In this document: in pieces, positions 17,148 through 25,721 of the stretch
Numbering within the stretch: position 1 is the stretch's first letter
Layout: each line of letters starts with the position of its first letter
Assembly: GCA_027451445.1 (NCBI GenBank)
Contig: DAIDJG010000013.1
Span: 61,178 to 125,177, forward strand
Length of the DNA: 64,000 nucleotides
Direction: 5' to 3'
Origin: Singulisphaera sp.
GTDB taxonomy: Bacteria > Planctomycetota > Planctomycetia > Isosphaerales > Isosphaeraceae
Made by a program: the position numbers and the translations under genes
Notes under the pieces: generated by a model
Told to the model about the DNA's origin: nothing
Databases searched by the model: none
What the model saw: the letters and a program-made list of their open reading frames with translations, nothing else

Positions 17148-18042
17148 GAACACCGTTCCTTCACCGAGGGACGTGGTCGATCGAAGATGGGGGATCGGGT
17201 GACAAGAAAGGAGACTCACCCCGCGCTTCGCGAAGGTCTGGATGACAGGAAATCGGGGAATCCCGCGTATGAGGTGTAGGTCATCCGACCGACGTGTGGG
17301 CGAACTTTAGTCGTTTTTCCGGTTTTGTCGAGAGCATTCCTGAGACGAGGAGCGCCGTTTCGTTGTCCCTGAACCGATCCCGAACTGGCGCTCGGACCTG
17401 CGGATTTACGCAACCCGCCCCGTTGGCCCGAGTGCAAACGAGCTCACGCGGGCTTTTGAAAAGCCGAGACGACGGGCCAATGGGAACCCGTCGCCATCGA
17501 TCCGGCGTCTTCCGCCGAATCACTCGTGACATCCCGGGATATCACTCGTCCGGCAAGGCCTGGTAGCAAGAGTCTTCATCATGACGTCTGCGCCGCATCT
17601 GAGAGCCGGGAACGCCACGGGCTGCATTGTTTAGCCGAGCTTATCATGCATCTCTGTCCGTGACTCGCCGCCACGGTCACGCGTCGACAGGCGTGTAGTT
17701 CTTTCGGGCCTTCCGCATGGGAGAAATTCCTGCGAGTTCTACTATAACTCGGACATGGCGTTTCTCCATTTCCGGCTGAAGCAAAACAGGACAAAGCCAT
17801 AAGATCACCCCTTTGGGACGCCGGATCTCCTAGTGTATCGTACGCGAGCCGCAGTTTTGCGACCATCCGCGGCACCGCAATCTCCTGCTGCGCGGTGCTC
17901 CACGGACGCACTCTGCCGCGACAATCCGCACCCGTCCAACCCAGAAATCCCCCGCAGGCGCTGTCTGTGAGCCGCCACGAGCCAAGAGAAGAGTGGCGAC
18001 GCACGGAAAAAAGGGGCAAAGTGGAAATCAGTTTTTGTCGAT
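17148..18042. other. 895-bp gene-poor region with repeat copy 1
   Basis: No convincing gene. It contains the first copy of the 147-bp repeat (17834-17980). A minus-strand open frame (17579-18124) covers the repeat but has no ribosome site and no recognisable protein features, so I treat it as chance or relic. The promoter for the HEAT-like gene is presumably near 17150-17300. Confidence 0.5.
17834..17980. repeat. 147-bp direct repeat, copy 1
   Basis: This stretch aligns without gaps to 19334-19480, exactly 1,500 bp further on. By eye about 15 of 147 positions differ (about 90% identity), and one block of over 40 bases is identical (about 17918-17958). Copy 2 sits directly upstream of the antitoxin gene and contains its leader region. 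Copy 1 has no toxin-antitoxin gene behind it, only non-coding sequence, so it may mark a decayed module or a mobile boundary. Confidence 0.85.
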
Positions 18043-18366
18043 TCACCCTATGTCCCCCCTTCTTGTGTATTCCTCGATGACTTCGAAGAAGCGGTCCAAT
18101 GCCTTGCTCTGATCCGCGCCGCATTCTTCAACGATGATGTTACACCACCCCGCCGTCGACTCATACCACCCGAAGTGTTCGGCGACCCAGTCGCAGAACC
18201 CACCGAAGCTTGGGTGCTCGCTTATCTCGATGCCGTACTCTTCGGCGAGGAAGAAACAGCCGTCGAGGAACGACCGAAGGCAGGCCAATGAATGGTCGCC
18301 GATGTACATGGCGGGCCGAGGACGGATCAAGGCGATTAGTTCGTAAACGTCGAATCGACGCGACAC
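18043..18366 (-). CDS. Small conserved-looking hypothetical protein
   Basis: 107 residues, cytoplasmic, not assigned to a named family. It starts MSRRFDVYELIALIRPRPAMYIG and contains CLRSFLDGC, FGGFCDWVAEHFG and a C-terminal acidic helix (ALDRFFEVIEEY). The block of R-P-x-M-Y-I-G followed by L-x-S/A-F-L-D-G looks familiar from small proteins in toxin-immunity islands, but I cannot name a function. It lies between the repeat copy and the MazF-like toxin and has lower-GC flanks, which suggests an acquired island. Confidence 0.7.
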   Translation of the reverse strand: MSRRFDVYELIALIRPRPAMYIGDHSLACLRSFLDGCFFLAEEYGIEISEHPSFGGFCDWVAEHFGWYESTAGWCNIIVEECGADQSKALDRFFEVIEEYTRRGDIG

Positions 18367-18728
18367 TTGTGCCTCCGTACCGGTTAACTAAAATTAGGCC
18401 TCCCAATGAAATCTGCAAACCTCCCAGAACACAAAGCTTATAGTGCACGTCAAAACGGGCCGTTCCTCCTCGCGACCTTGGTGATAATATTAATTTATCT
18501 CAATGATTTTCTCAAGTGCCGTGATTTATAGGCTGACGATTTCGCGGCCTATCTCGCATCGCGAGCATAGGATATCGGCCAGGCTCCAGACGCCTTGGTT
18601 TCCCGAGTTTAGCCCATCTGTCGATTATATAATAAATATTTATATATGCGATTTTTGTGGCATCAATTACCCTTTTCGGCTGCCTGAAAGCCTGGCTTCG
18701 CGGAGTCAACTCCAGCTTGGATGGCGAC
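18367..18728. other. AT-rich intergenic stretch (362 bp)
   Basis: No gene seen. The GC content drops sharply compared with the rest of the window: 18485-18510 and especially 18622-18660 are almost all A/T (TATATAATAAATATTTATAT). Such a dip within a high-GC genome fits foreign DNA or a strongly melted promoter zone for the minus-strand gene at 18366. Confidence 0.55.
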
Positions 18729-19079
18729 TCACTGCATCCCCAGTCCCACTTTCAAGCAATCATCAAGTCTTTGCAGCAGGGTAGGCGAGAGGCTTCCCAG
18801 CACCTGGGCAACCGTGTCGGCGTAGACCGTGTCGAGCACCAAACTGGAAACGACGGAATCGACAAGCAGTCCGTTTGCCTTGCCTTCAGATGTGCTGACG
18901 TCGAGGAACAGGCAGGCCGCGTCGTCCTTCATCGTTAGGTTTTTCGTGACCTCCGCAACCACGAGTGTTCGGACAACACTGGAATACGTGTCCGACTGAA
19001 TCACGACGGCCGGACGCTTCTTGCCGCGCTGACCGGAGGGGTGCGGAAAGCGGACAAGGACGACATCGCCCCGTTTCAT
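18729..19079 (-). CDS. MazF/PemK-like endoribonuclease toxin
   Basis: MazF/PemK toxins cut single-stranded mRNA and arrest growth unless bound by the antitoxin. The 116-residue length is typical. The N-terminus has the family pattern RGDVVLVRFP, then a short loop with GKKRPAVVIQSD, and a strand rich in Val (TLVVAEVT). The C-terminus ends with the usual LSPTLLQRLDDCL helix. Its start overlaps the antitoxin stop by 4 bases, giving translational coupling. It lies inside the T6SS locus, between the cyclase gene and the HEAT-like gene. Confidence 0.88.
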   Translation of the reverse strand: MKRGDVVLVRFPHPSGQRGKKRPAVVIQSDTYSSVVRTLVVAEVTKNLTMKDDAACLFLDVSTSEGKANGLLVDSVVSSLVLDTVYADTVAQVLGSLSPTLLQRLDDCLKVGLGMQ

Positions 19080-19318
19080 GACTTCTCCGGCAGATCATTG
19101 TATTCGTCCCAGTCCTCATCCTTGACTCTCTCCCAGGCAAGAGCCTGGAGTTCTTCGCGCGTCCATGGACTGTCGTCATACTCCTCTTCCCGCAGGCGTT
19201 CATATTCCTTGACACGAAGCAATACGAACATTTCCTTTGTCCGAGGGTTTACGACGCAGGGCGGAGTGCTTTCGAGGTTTTCCAGCGCCTGCACTTGCTG
19301 TTCGGTCAGTTCGATCAT
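19076..19318 (-). CDS. Antitoxin partner of the MazF-like toxin
   Basis: 80 residues, acidic, starting MIELTEQQVQALENL; an N-terminal short strand/helix and a middle segment VNPRTKEMFVLLRVKEYERL are followed by an acidic tail rich in Asp, Glu and Trp. It is not a typical AbrB-type MazE; it looks like the small antitoxins seen with PemK-like toxins in planctomycetes and cyanobacteria. The ATG at 19318 has AGAAGGAGG just upstream, a strong ribosome site; an in-frame extension to 19375 falls inside the repeat. It precedes and overlaps the toxin gene by 4 bases. Confidence 0.8.
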   Translation of the reverse strand: MIELTEQQVQALENLESTPPCVVNPRTKEMFVLLRVKEYERLREEEYDDSPWTREELQALAWERVKDEDWDEYNDLPEKS

Positions 19319-19333
19319 CGCTGCCTCCTTCTC

Positions 19334-19480
19334 TGTATCGTACGTGATGCGCACGATTGCGACCATCCGCGGCACCGCAATCTCCTGCTACGCGGTACGC
19401 AACGGCCGCACTCTGTCGCGACAATCCGCACCCGTCCAACCCAGAAATCCCCCGCAGGTGCTGTCTGCGACCCGCCACAA
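19334..19480. repeat. 147-bp direct repeat, copy 2 (antitoxin leader)
   Basis: This is the second copy of the sequence at 17834-17980, about 90% identical by eye. It ends 15 bp before the antitoxin start and therefore contains or overlaps the toxin-antitoxin promoter. The two copies have the same orientation. Confidence 0.85.
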
Positions 19481-19595
19481 ACGTCGACCAGTGCGTCCCG
19501 CTCGCGTGGCCCTGTACGTGCAGGACACGTTCGCTCTGCTCCGCCGCTCGGTGTCCTTGCGGATGTTTCCACCGTGGAGTTCGTGAGTACGTCTT

Positions 19596-21422
19596 CTACT
19601 TTCCTGGCAGTCGCCATACAGCGTCAAAGGTTTCCGGCTCTTCGACGAGGCAACTCACCGCGCGCGACAAGAGTAGCAAGGACGGGCCATCGTCGGGGTG
19701 AAGGACCAACAGGTTCGAGAGCGTGCGGGCCGCCTTATGAAATTCCTGCGCCTCGAATTCACTGAGAGCGGATTCGTAGCTCGCGCGGAACTGCGTCCAA
19801 TCCATCTGGCCGGGGGTCGCGAGCTCGTACAGGTCGACCGGTTCGGCGATGTTTACGACTTCGACCTTGCAGAGTCGCCTCGTGAGAAAGCTTGCGTCGA
19901 GCTGGGCCTGGGTGGAACCAGTGATCATGACCGCCGTCTTCAAGTATTTGGTCGCGCCCTGCACGCGGCTCGCGAGATTGACGGTGTTTCCCAGAGCACC
20001 GTATTTGAACTTTCGGTTGGATCCGGTGTTGCCCACCTGGGCGAGCCCCGAGTTTACGCCAATCCCGACGGCCATCTCCTCTCCGAGTGTCGACCGCCAC
20101 CGGGCGTTGATTTCGGGAAGCTTCGCGATCATCGCAAGGGCTGCACGACACGCGAGGCGAGCGTGATCGGGAGCCTCCTTGGGTGCCCCCCACATCGCGA
20201 TGAGCTCGTCGCCGATGTAATCAACGAGCACGCCCTGCTGCTCGATCACGCAGTCCGAAAAGACGCTCATCACGTCGCCGATCCAGTCGACGGTGCGGGC
20301 CGGGCCGAGACGTTCACTGACGCGGCTGAAACCGCGGATGTCACAGAATAACATCGAAACCTCGACGTTCCGGCCCTTGAGCAAGTCGGGGCGGGCGGAG
20401 AGCTCGCTGGCAAGCTCGGGAGTAAAGAACTGTTCGAATTGAACGCGGGCCGCGAGTGCGGCCTGCTCTTGCTCCAGGCGCGCCAGCCCGGCGGCGACGC
20501 CGCTCGCCATGAGGTCGAGGAGCATCGCGTCAAGTTTGCGAATGCGGTTCCCCGACGCGCGGCCATCCAGGCGTTTCTCGCCGTAGAGGGCGCCGATAAC
20601 GTCGCCCTGGCGGTTGAGGATCGGGGCGGCGACGATCGAGCTCACGCCGACCATACTGGCGGATTCGACGACCAGCCCGGAGTGGTCGGCTTCATGCCAG
20701 AACGTTCGCTTTTCCTGGCTCAGCCGCTTCAACACCTGCCGGCTGGGCCGCCAGTTCGGTTCACGCGGAGAATTCGGCTCCGCAAACTGGGCTTCGACCT
20801 GCCAGGAATCCTCTTTTTGGGACAAGATTCGCCCGGTATCCAGGCCGATGATCTCCACGATCGACTGTGCGGCGCGCTGAAAGAAATCGGTCGAGCTCGC
20901 CGCCGTGTGCAAGACCCCGATGACTCCCTGGAGCCAGCGGACGAGCGATTCAACCTCGACGCCGCCCGTGGGAAGCTCCAGCGCAGAGAGACGCGGCGCG
21001 ACGGCGAAGCGCCCGGGCGCGACGGTCGCCTCCTCTAGCCCCTGGAGCGCTAAGTCCTCGGTTTCGGCGGCCTGGACCCGGATCGTCTTGCGACCGATCG
21101 CCAGCATCGTCGGAATAGAGAGCTCGCGCGTCCCCTTCGGTGGGATGTCGTCCATGCCTGGGACGCGTAGCGGAATCACGGAACTGGTGTTCGTCAGTCG
21201 GATCGATTTGCCGTCGAGCGGCTCGAGCAGGGCATGCTTGCGGGAGACGGCGTCCTCGTCGAGCGCGGCGATGACCAGTCGCCAGCGGTCCCCCTCATTC
21301 CGCTTGGAATAAAGGTTCTCCCGGACCTCGCTCTGACGGCCTAGCTCGACCTTACCGTCGAACTCCTCGGAGAGGACGAGTTGGCTCTTATCGTAAATCT
21401 TGATCTGGAGAGGAGTACTCAT
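19596..21422 (-). CDS. FHA-GAF-class III adenylate/guanylate cyclase
   Basis: A 608-residue soluble signalling protein. Residues about 1-120 form an FHA domain (GR at 28-29, SRKH at 60-63, N78), which binds phosphothreonine peptides. Residues about 160-325 form a GAF domain. A catalytic class III cyclase domain starts at about 350. Both metal-binding Asp are present: D361 in LFCDIRGFS and D405 in YIGDELIAMWG. The transition-state pair in GNTVNLASRV is also present. The purine-selecting Lys before the GD motif is replaced by Asp (VDYIGDE). A helical tail (about 560-608) resembles a TPR. I chose ATG 21422 because the FHA begins there. It is the last gene of the tssB-tssG cluster, directly after a cyclic-nucleotide-binding gene. 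Confidence 0.92.
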   Translation of the reverse strand: MSTPLQIKIYDKSQLVLSEEFDGKVELGRQSEVRENLYSKRNEGDRWRLVIAALDEDAVSRKHALLEPLDGKSIRLTNTSSVIPLRVPGMDDIPPKGTRELSIPTMLAIGRKTIRVQAAETEDLALQGLEEATVAPGRFAVAPRLSALELPTGGVEVESLVRWLQGVIGVLHTAASSTDFFQRAAQSIVEIIGLDTGRILSQKEDSWQVEAQFAEPNSPREPNWRPSRQVLKRLSQEKRTFWHEADHSGLVVESASMVGVSSIVAAPILNRQGDVIGALYGEKRLDGRASGNRIRKLDAMLLDLMASGVAAGLARLEQEQAALAARVQFEQFFTPELASELSARPDLLKGRNVEVSMLFCDIRGFSRVSERLGPARTVDWIGDVMSVFSDCVIEQQGVLVDYIGDELIAMWGAPKEAPDHARLACRAALAMIAKLPEINARWRSTLGEEMAVGIGVNSGLAQVGNTGSNRKFKYGALGNTVNLASRVQGATKYLKTAVMITGSTQAQLDASFLTRRLCKVEVVNIAEPVDLYELATPGQMDWTQFRASYESALSEFEAQEFHKAARTLSNLLVLHPDDGPSLLLLSRAVSCLVEEPETFDAVWRLPGK

Positions 21423-21527
21423 CAGTGTGCTTCTCGCCGCGTCCGTCGCGGCTGCTCCTGGACTGGGCAATACTCTTCAGCAACGAAGAACGGCCTGCCA
21501 TCTTCGCGCCGCTCTCGATCCGAATCC

Positions 21528-22379
21528 TCAAGCACGCGCTGCGCGCGAAGCAGCGGGCAGCTCAGCGATCTTTTCCGGCTCGGACAACTGGTCCCGAATT
21601 TGTCGGATGTCCTGCGCAAGCTGTCCCAGTGCAAGCTCTTCCTTGAGGTTGAAGTCGTAATCGAGGTCCGCCTTGAGGCGGTCCTTGGACATCTGCCGGT
21701 TCAGCAACATCAGCACAAACGCGCTCTGCAACACCACGAGCGCGGTCAGGATCAGGTTCGGAATGAGCAAGTGACGGTCGCGCGACTCCAACGTCGCGGT
21801 CCCAACGGCCCAACTGATGAGCATCGCGAGACCGCACAAGAAGACCGCGACGAACGCCCACGAACCGACGCTGTAAGCCAACACGCTCGTCAGCCGCTGC
21901 GCTCCGGTGAGGCGCGCGTCTTCCGCCTGGTTCACGTTTTTCGAGGCATTGCTCCGCAAAAGCTCGTTCGTCGCGCGCAGACGCTGACCCATGACGGTCA
22001 GAAGGCTTAACGCGGCACCGGGGTGCTTCGTGATGAATTCGAGCAGGTCGTCGCGGTTGAGCATCAACAGAACGGTGTTTTCGGCCGCTTCGGCGCTCGC
22101 TGTCCGCGGCCCGCCGTCCAGTAGCGAGATCTCGCCGAAGATCTCCCCAGGACCGTTCTCGGCCAGTACGATCCGCTGCCCGCGTGCATCCTCCATGAAG
22201 ATGCGCACCCGCCCCTTGCGCACGATATAAAGCGAGTCGCCCGCGTCGCCGTAGGAGAAAATCGCGTCATCCCGTTGCAGTTGAACCGTGTTAAACAACT
22301 CGGCCAGTGCTCGCCGCTCGTGCGCGCCGAGCAGCGCAAACAACGGGACTTCGGCGAGCATGGCGATGTCTGGAGTCAT
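21528..22379 (-). CDS. Cyclic-nucleotide-binding domain / DUF1003 membrane protein
   Basis: 283 residues. An N-terminal cyclic nucleotide-binding domain (about 1-135) has an intact phosphate-binding cassette: FGEISLLDGGPRTAS with G82, E83, R92 and T93, so it should bind cAMP or cGMP. The C-terminal half matches DUF1003: two membrane helices (about 165-191 and 204-226), followed by a cytoplasmic helix containing NRQMSKDRLKADLDYDFNLKEE-like sequence. The ATG has GGGAGAG about 7 bases upstream. It lies between tssG and the cyclase gene, so source and receptor of the nucleotide are adjacent. A role in gating T6SS at the membrane is inference. Confidence 0.92.
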   Translation of the reverse strand: MTPDIAMLAEVPLFALLGAHERRALAELFNTVQLQRDDAIFSYGDAGDSLYIVRKGRVRIFMEDARGQRIVLAENGPGEIFGEISLLDGGPRTASAEAAENTVLLMLNRDDLLEFITKHPGAALSLLTVMGQRLRATNELLRSNASKNVNQAEDARLTGAQRLTSVLAYSVGSWAFVAVFLCGLAMLISWAVGTATLESRDRHLLIPNLILTALVVLQSAFVLMLLNRQMSKDRLKADLDYDFNLKEELALGQLAQDIRQIRDQLSEPEKIAELPAASRAARA

Positions 22380-22601
22380 TCACGCTCTCCCTAACCTCAC
22401 ACGCGACTTCGGCCACGATGCGGGTGGTGTCTTCGCGGTGCCTCTTGGCCCGCCCCTATCATGCCAGCTTTCGGTTCCCGGAGCGAACGTTTTTGGGCCG
22501 AATTGCGGGAACTCGCCGCAGACCGACGGATTTGCATGCTTTACGGCGGGAAAGACTGAGGAGCAAGAAAACCGCCGTCCCAATCATCGGATTTGCCGCA
22601 C

Positions 22602-23849
22602 CTACAGCCTGCCCAGCGACCGCGCCGCGTTCTCGCCTTCGGGAACCGAAATCAACAGCTCCCCCTCGAACACAGCGTCGTCGACATCCTCCTGGCAGGG
22701 AACGCTCAGAAGCCAGGTGTTCCATCCGAGCCGTGCGCCAACCGCTTTTTCGGTATCGGCAAGATAACATTCGTGGACCTCTTCGGCCTTCAGGACGAGT
22801 TGCACGTCGAAGTCAAACTCGGGGCCGGCGTAGAGGCGGACGAGATGGACAAGAAGGAAGAAGCCTTTCCGCTCCGCGATTGGCGCCGGGTCAGGGACAA
22901 GTTCGACAAACTGCTTGTAATTGAGCGGTCCCAGGCGAAGGCGAAACTTGCTCTGGACATCCCAGACGCGGTCGCCCGCGATCGCCGAAATCCCAAGCTG
23001 GTTGTTGCCGTCCTCACCCCCAAGACTGGTCTGGTTCTCGGAGTCGAGGATCAGCCATTGTGCGTGGAATTGGCGTAACTCCGCCGGGAACTGGAAGTAA
23101 TCGCCGAGGATGGCCTCGAGCCCCGCGGCGCTTCGGGGCCGATGTGACAAAAAACCGCTGTAAAACAGGAGGGCGAGGTCGTCAACCTTCGCAACGACTC
23201 GGCCCGCCGTTTCCGGTTTTCCTTCCGGTTGCGCGACGATCTGAAGCCGTCGGCGCAGTTGGGGAATTCCCAGTCCGATGAAGCTCAGCAGGGCTCGGGT
23301 GAACGGGTCAGGCTCGAGCAGGTTGAACTCGCCGCGCTCGAACGGCAAGTAAAATCGATATTTTTCCCAGGCGCGGTAAAACAGAGAGACCAGGCGGTGA
23401 TTGAACAGGTCAAGCCAATCGCGCAGCAGGTGCCTCTCCGGCCCTTTGGCGTCGCGATCGAGCCGGAAGAGTAGCTCGGTGTAGTGCCGCGGGAGGACAC
23501 CGTTGGGTCCAGTCAGTCCAAAGAACGACTCGACCATCACCGGTAACGGCCGCTCTTTGGTCGGCGGCGTGAGGTCGTAAATCGCGCTCGGAGGGAACGT
23601 CAGCGAAATGTGGGAGCGAAAGCGTGCGATCTCCTCCGACGGCGGTCCTCCCATCCCCACCAGGACTCGCTTGGGTTGGAGCGCTTGCAGAATGCGGACG
23701 GCCTGGAAGAAGTCGAAACAGTAGGGCTCCGCGAAAAGCCGCTCCTCCAGCGTACGGGGCCCACGTTGCCGAGGCGGTTCGGCCCCTTGAGGCGAGGCGC
23801 CCTCGGGTCGGGAAGCCCGTGCGCCAGCGTCTTTCGAAGCCAAAGTCAC
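22602..23849 (-). CDS. tssG: T6SS baseplate protein TssG (ImpH)
   Basis: TssG forms the wedge of the T6SS baseplate with TssE, TssF and TssK. The 415 residues include the family blocks FDFFQAVRILQ near the N-terminus, FFGLTGPNGVLPRHYTELL and the later LPFERGEFNLLEPDPFTRALLSFIGLG region. The first 35 residues are a disordered Ala/Arg/Pro-rich extension, making it a little longer than typical (about 330-370). It follows tssF by 14 bp. It ends 222 bp before the CNB/DUF1003 gene, a gap with no gene. Confidence 0.93.
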   Translation of the reverse strand: MTLASKDAGARASRPEGASPQGAEPPRQRGPRTLEERLFAEPYCFDFFQAVRILQALQPKRVLVGMGGPPSEEIARFRSHISLTFPPSAIYDLTPPTKERPLPVMVESFFGLTGPNGVLPRHYTELLFRLDRDAKGPERHLLRDWLDLFNHRLVSLFYRAWEKYRFYLPFERGEFNLLEPDPFTRALLSFIGLGIPQLRRRLQIVAQPEGKPETAGRVVAKVDDLALLFYSGFLSHRPRSAAGLEAILGDYFQFPAELRQFHAQWLILDSENQTSLGGEDGNNQLGISAIAGDRVWDVQSKFRLRLGPLNYKQFVELVPDPAPIAERKGFFLLVHLVRLYAGPEFDFDVQLVLKAEEVHECYLADTEKAVGARLGWNTWLLSVPCQEDVDDAVFEGELLISVPEGENAARSLGRL

Positions 23850-23863
23850 GTAAAGCCTCTCCC

Positions 23864-25720
23864 TCAGAGCAACGGCTGATCACCTGCGCGCGGGGGCCAC
23901 TTCTTGAACTCAGTTTCTCCCTGACGCAACTTCGCGACAAGCTGGCTGAACGAATTGATCGAAGTATAGAGGCCGAAAAACCGTTCGAGCACACTGGCAA
24001 ACAAAAACACGCCCGTGCCGACGTACTGCTGCTCGTCAAACTCGATCGTGACTTCGATCCCCCGGCAGATCCCGATTCCGGCTTCGGATTCCAGGCGGCC
24101 GACGACCCTCCGGCTACGTACCGCAGTGATTCCGTCCACGATTTGCCGGTTGACAGCGGCTCTCTGCTTGCCTGTCTCCGGGTCCGAGAAGTCGTACTGG
24201 CGAAGGATCTCGCAGAGCGCGTCGCGCCCTTCTTGCGAATCGGCCAGTGAGAGATGGTTCAGGTTGAGATGCGAGATCAACCGCCAGTAACCGCCGCGCC
24301 TCAGAGGCGCGCGTTGCGGCGACGCGGGTGAGCGGATGGTTCGGATGCGCGACAAGGGCGCTGCGGCTTCGAGCTCGAATCGGAGCTCGTCACCCGCTTG
24401 CCGCACCCGGCTGGGCAATTCCCGGTTTGTGCACAACGTGCGCACGACGAGGGTCGTCTCTGCGGGAACCCGAGGGTTGAAGTCCTGATCCACCAGACAG
24501 AGGTTAACGTCCGTCGAATGATCGCGCTCCTGCGTCGATGGCTCGCGGGTGGCGTACCAGAAGGCTTGCCCGTCCGCACGGTTCGCGAGATGCCGGATCG
24601 AGTAGAACGGTTGGTATTCCCGGGACGTTCCCGCGTTGAGATCCGTACCCGTCACACTGAGAACCGAGTGCACCTCCATGCCGTCCTGTGCGGTGACGTC
24701 GGGTACGACTCTGTACTCGTGGCGAGCCTGCGTCAGGGCGATCGGCTCGGCGGTCTGCTCGAACAGGTTGATGACTGGCGTGCACCCCAGCAAGAATGTA
24801 CTGTTCGTAATCCCCTGCTCCAGGTTTACGGAGCCGCGGTTGAAGAAGAACAAGACTTCGAGCTTGTTCTCGAAGCCCGGGCGGCAGGCCCGGGACAGGC
24901 CTTTCAGGTCCATGAAGTGAAACTTGGCGGGGAATGCGAAGAATTCCGTGAGCAGGCGATAACCCAGGAACGATTGGCTGGGATACGGCAGCAGCCCCTC
25001 GTCCCGCTCGAACCCAACTTGCGCCAGGCATTCCTGCGGAGGAAGCACGACGGGGTCGACCGGACTTCCCGGATCTGCGGAGCGAAAGACGACTTGAAGC
25101 GTATGGTTGAAGAGCGTCTCGTACAACGTGGCGACAAGGTGGCGCTCGCCGCTGAAGTGGAACCGAAGCTGGTTCATCGAAAGCTTCGAGAAGGTCAAGC
25201 CACCGACGCACTCGAACCGCATGCGGAGTGCCGCCGCCGAGTAGCGCGGCGGCGCGAATCCCGGTGGAAAAGGTGGAAGCACATAATCCACCTCAGTCAA
25301 CTGAATTGGCCAGAGCGTGACAGGGTAGCCCGTTCTGAATTTGCAGGCCAGGTTGCCAAGGGTTTGGGTATGCAGACGGCTATGCCGTTCCAGGGTGATT
25401 CCGTCGGGTAGCTGGGCACGCGCGGTATCGAGCTCGAACTGAATGATGCCCATCGAGGGGATAGGGGCCAGGAAATGGGGATACAGCACGCTTAAGAGCG
25501 CATCGGTCAGCTCAGGGAACTCATCGTCGAGCTTGTGCTGAATTCGGCCGGCGAGCAGTGCGAAGGATTCGATCAGCCGTTCGACGTGAGGGTCGACGCT
25601 TCGGTCCGGCTCCAGGAGCAGACGTCCGGCGGCCCCAGGATAGCGCTGGGCGAACTCCTGCGCCATCTGGCGAATGAAGAGCAGCTCGCGTTCGTAGTAC
25701 GGATAGAGGCGGTCGCTCAA
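23864..25720 (-). CDS. tssF: T6SS baseplate protein TssF (ImpG/VasA)
   Basis: TssF is the main wedge component of the T6SS baseplate. The 618-residue length is normal. The N-terminus is diagnostic: MSDRLYPYYERELLFIRQMA, then FAQRYPGAAGRL, DPHVERLIESFALLAGRI and YPHFLAPIPSM. The C-terminal part has the gp6/gpJ-like FLFASVLERFFGLYTSINSF. The start codon lies one base after the tssE stop, so the two are coupled; the tssG gene follows 14 bp later. Confidence 0.95.
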   Translation of the reverse strand: MSDRLYPYYERELLFIRQMAQEFAQRYPGAAGRLLLEPDRSVDPHVERLIESFALLAGRIQHKLDDEFPELTDALLSVLYPHFLAPIPSMGIIQFELDTARAQLPDGITLERHSRLHTQTLGNLACKFRTGYPVTLWPIQLTEVDYVLPPFPPGFAPPRYSAAALRMRFECVGGLTFSKLSMNQLRFHFSGERHLVATLYETLFNHTLQVVFRSADPGSPVDPVVLPPQECLAQVGFERDEGLLPYPSQSFLGYRLLTEFFAFPAKFHFMDLKGLSRACRPGFENKLEVLFFFNRGSVNLEQGITNSTFLLGCTPVINLFEQTAEPIALTQARHEYRVVPDVTAQDGMEVHSVLSVTGTDLNAGTSREYQPFYSIRHLANRADGQAFWYATREPSTQERDHSTDVNLCLVDQDFNPRVPAETTLVVRTLCTNRELPSRVRQAGDELRFELEAAAPLSRIRTIRSPASPQRAPLRRGGYWRLISHLNLNHLSLADSQEGRDALCEILRQYDFSDPETGKQRAAVNRQIVDGITAVRSRRVVGRLESEAGIGICRGIEVTIEFDEQQYVGTGVFLFASVLERFFGLYTSINSFSQLVAKLRQGETEFKKWPPRAGDQPLL

Positions 25721-25721
25721 C

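Noticed and set aside
17579..18124. Minus-strand open frame across repeat copy 1
   Set aside because: No ribosome site, Ser/Arg/Cys-rich odd composition, and much of it is the repeat; kept only as a possible relic.
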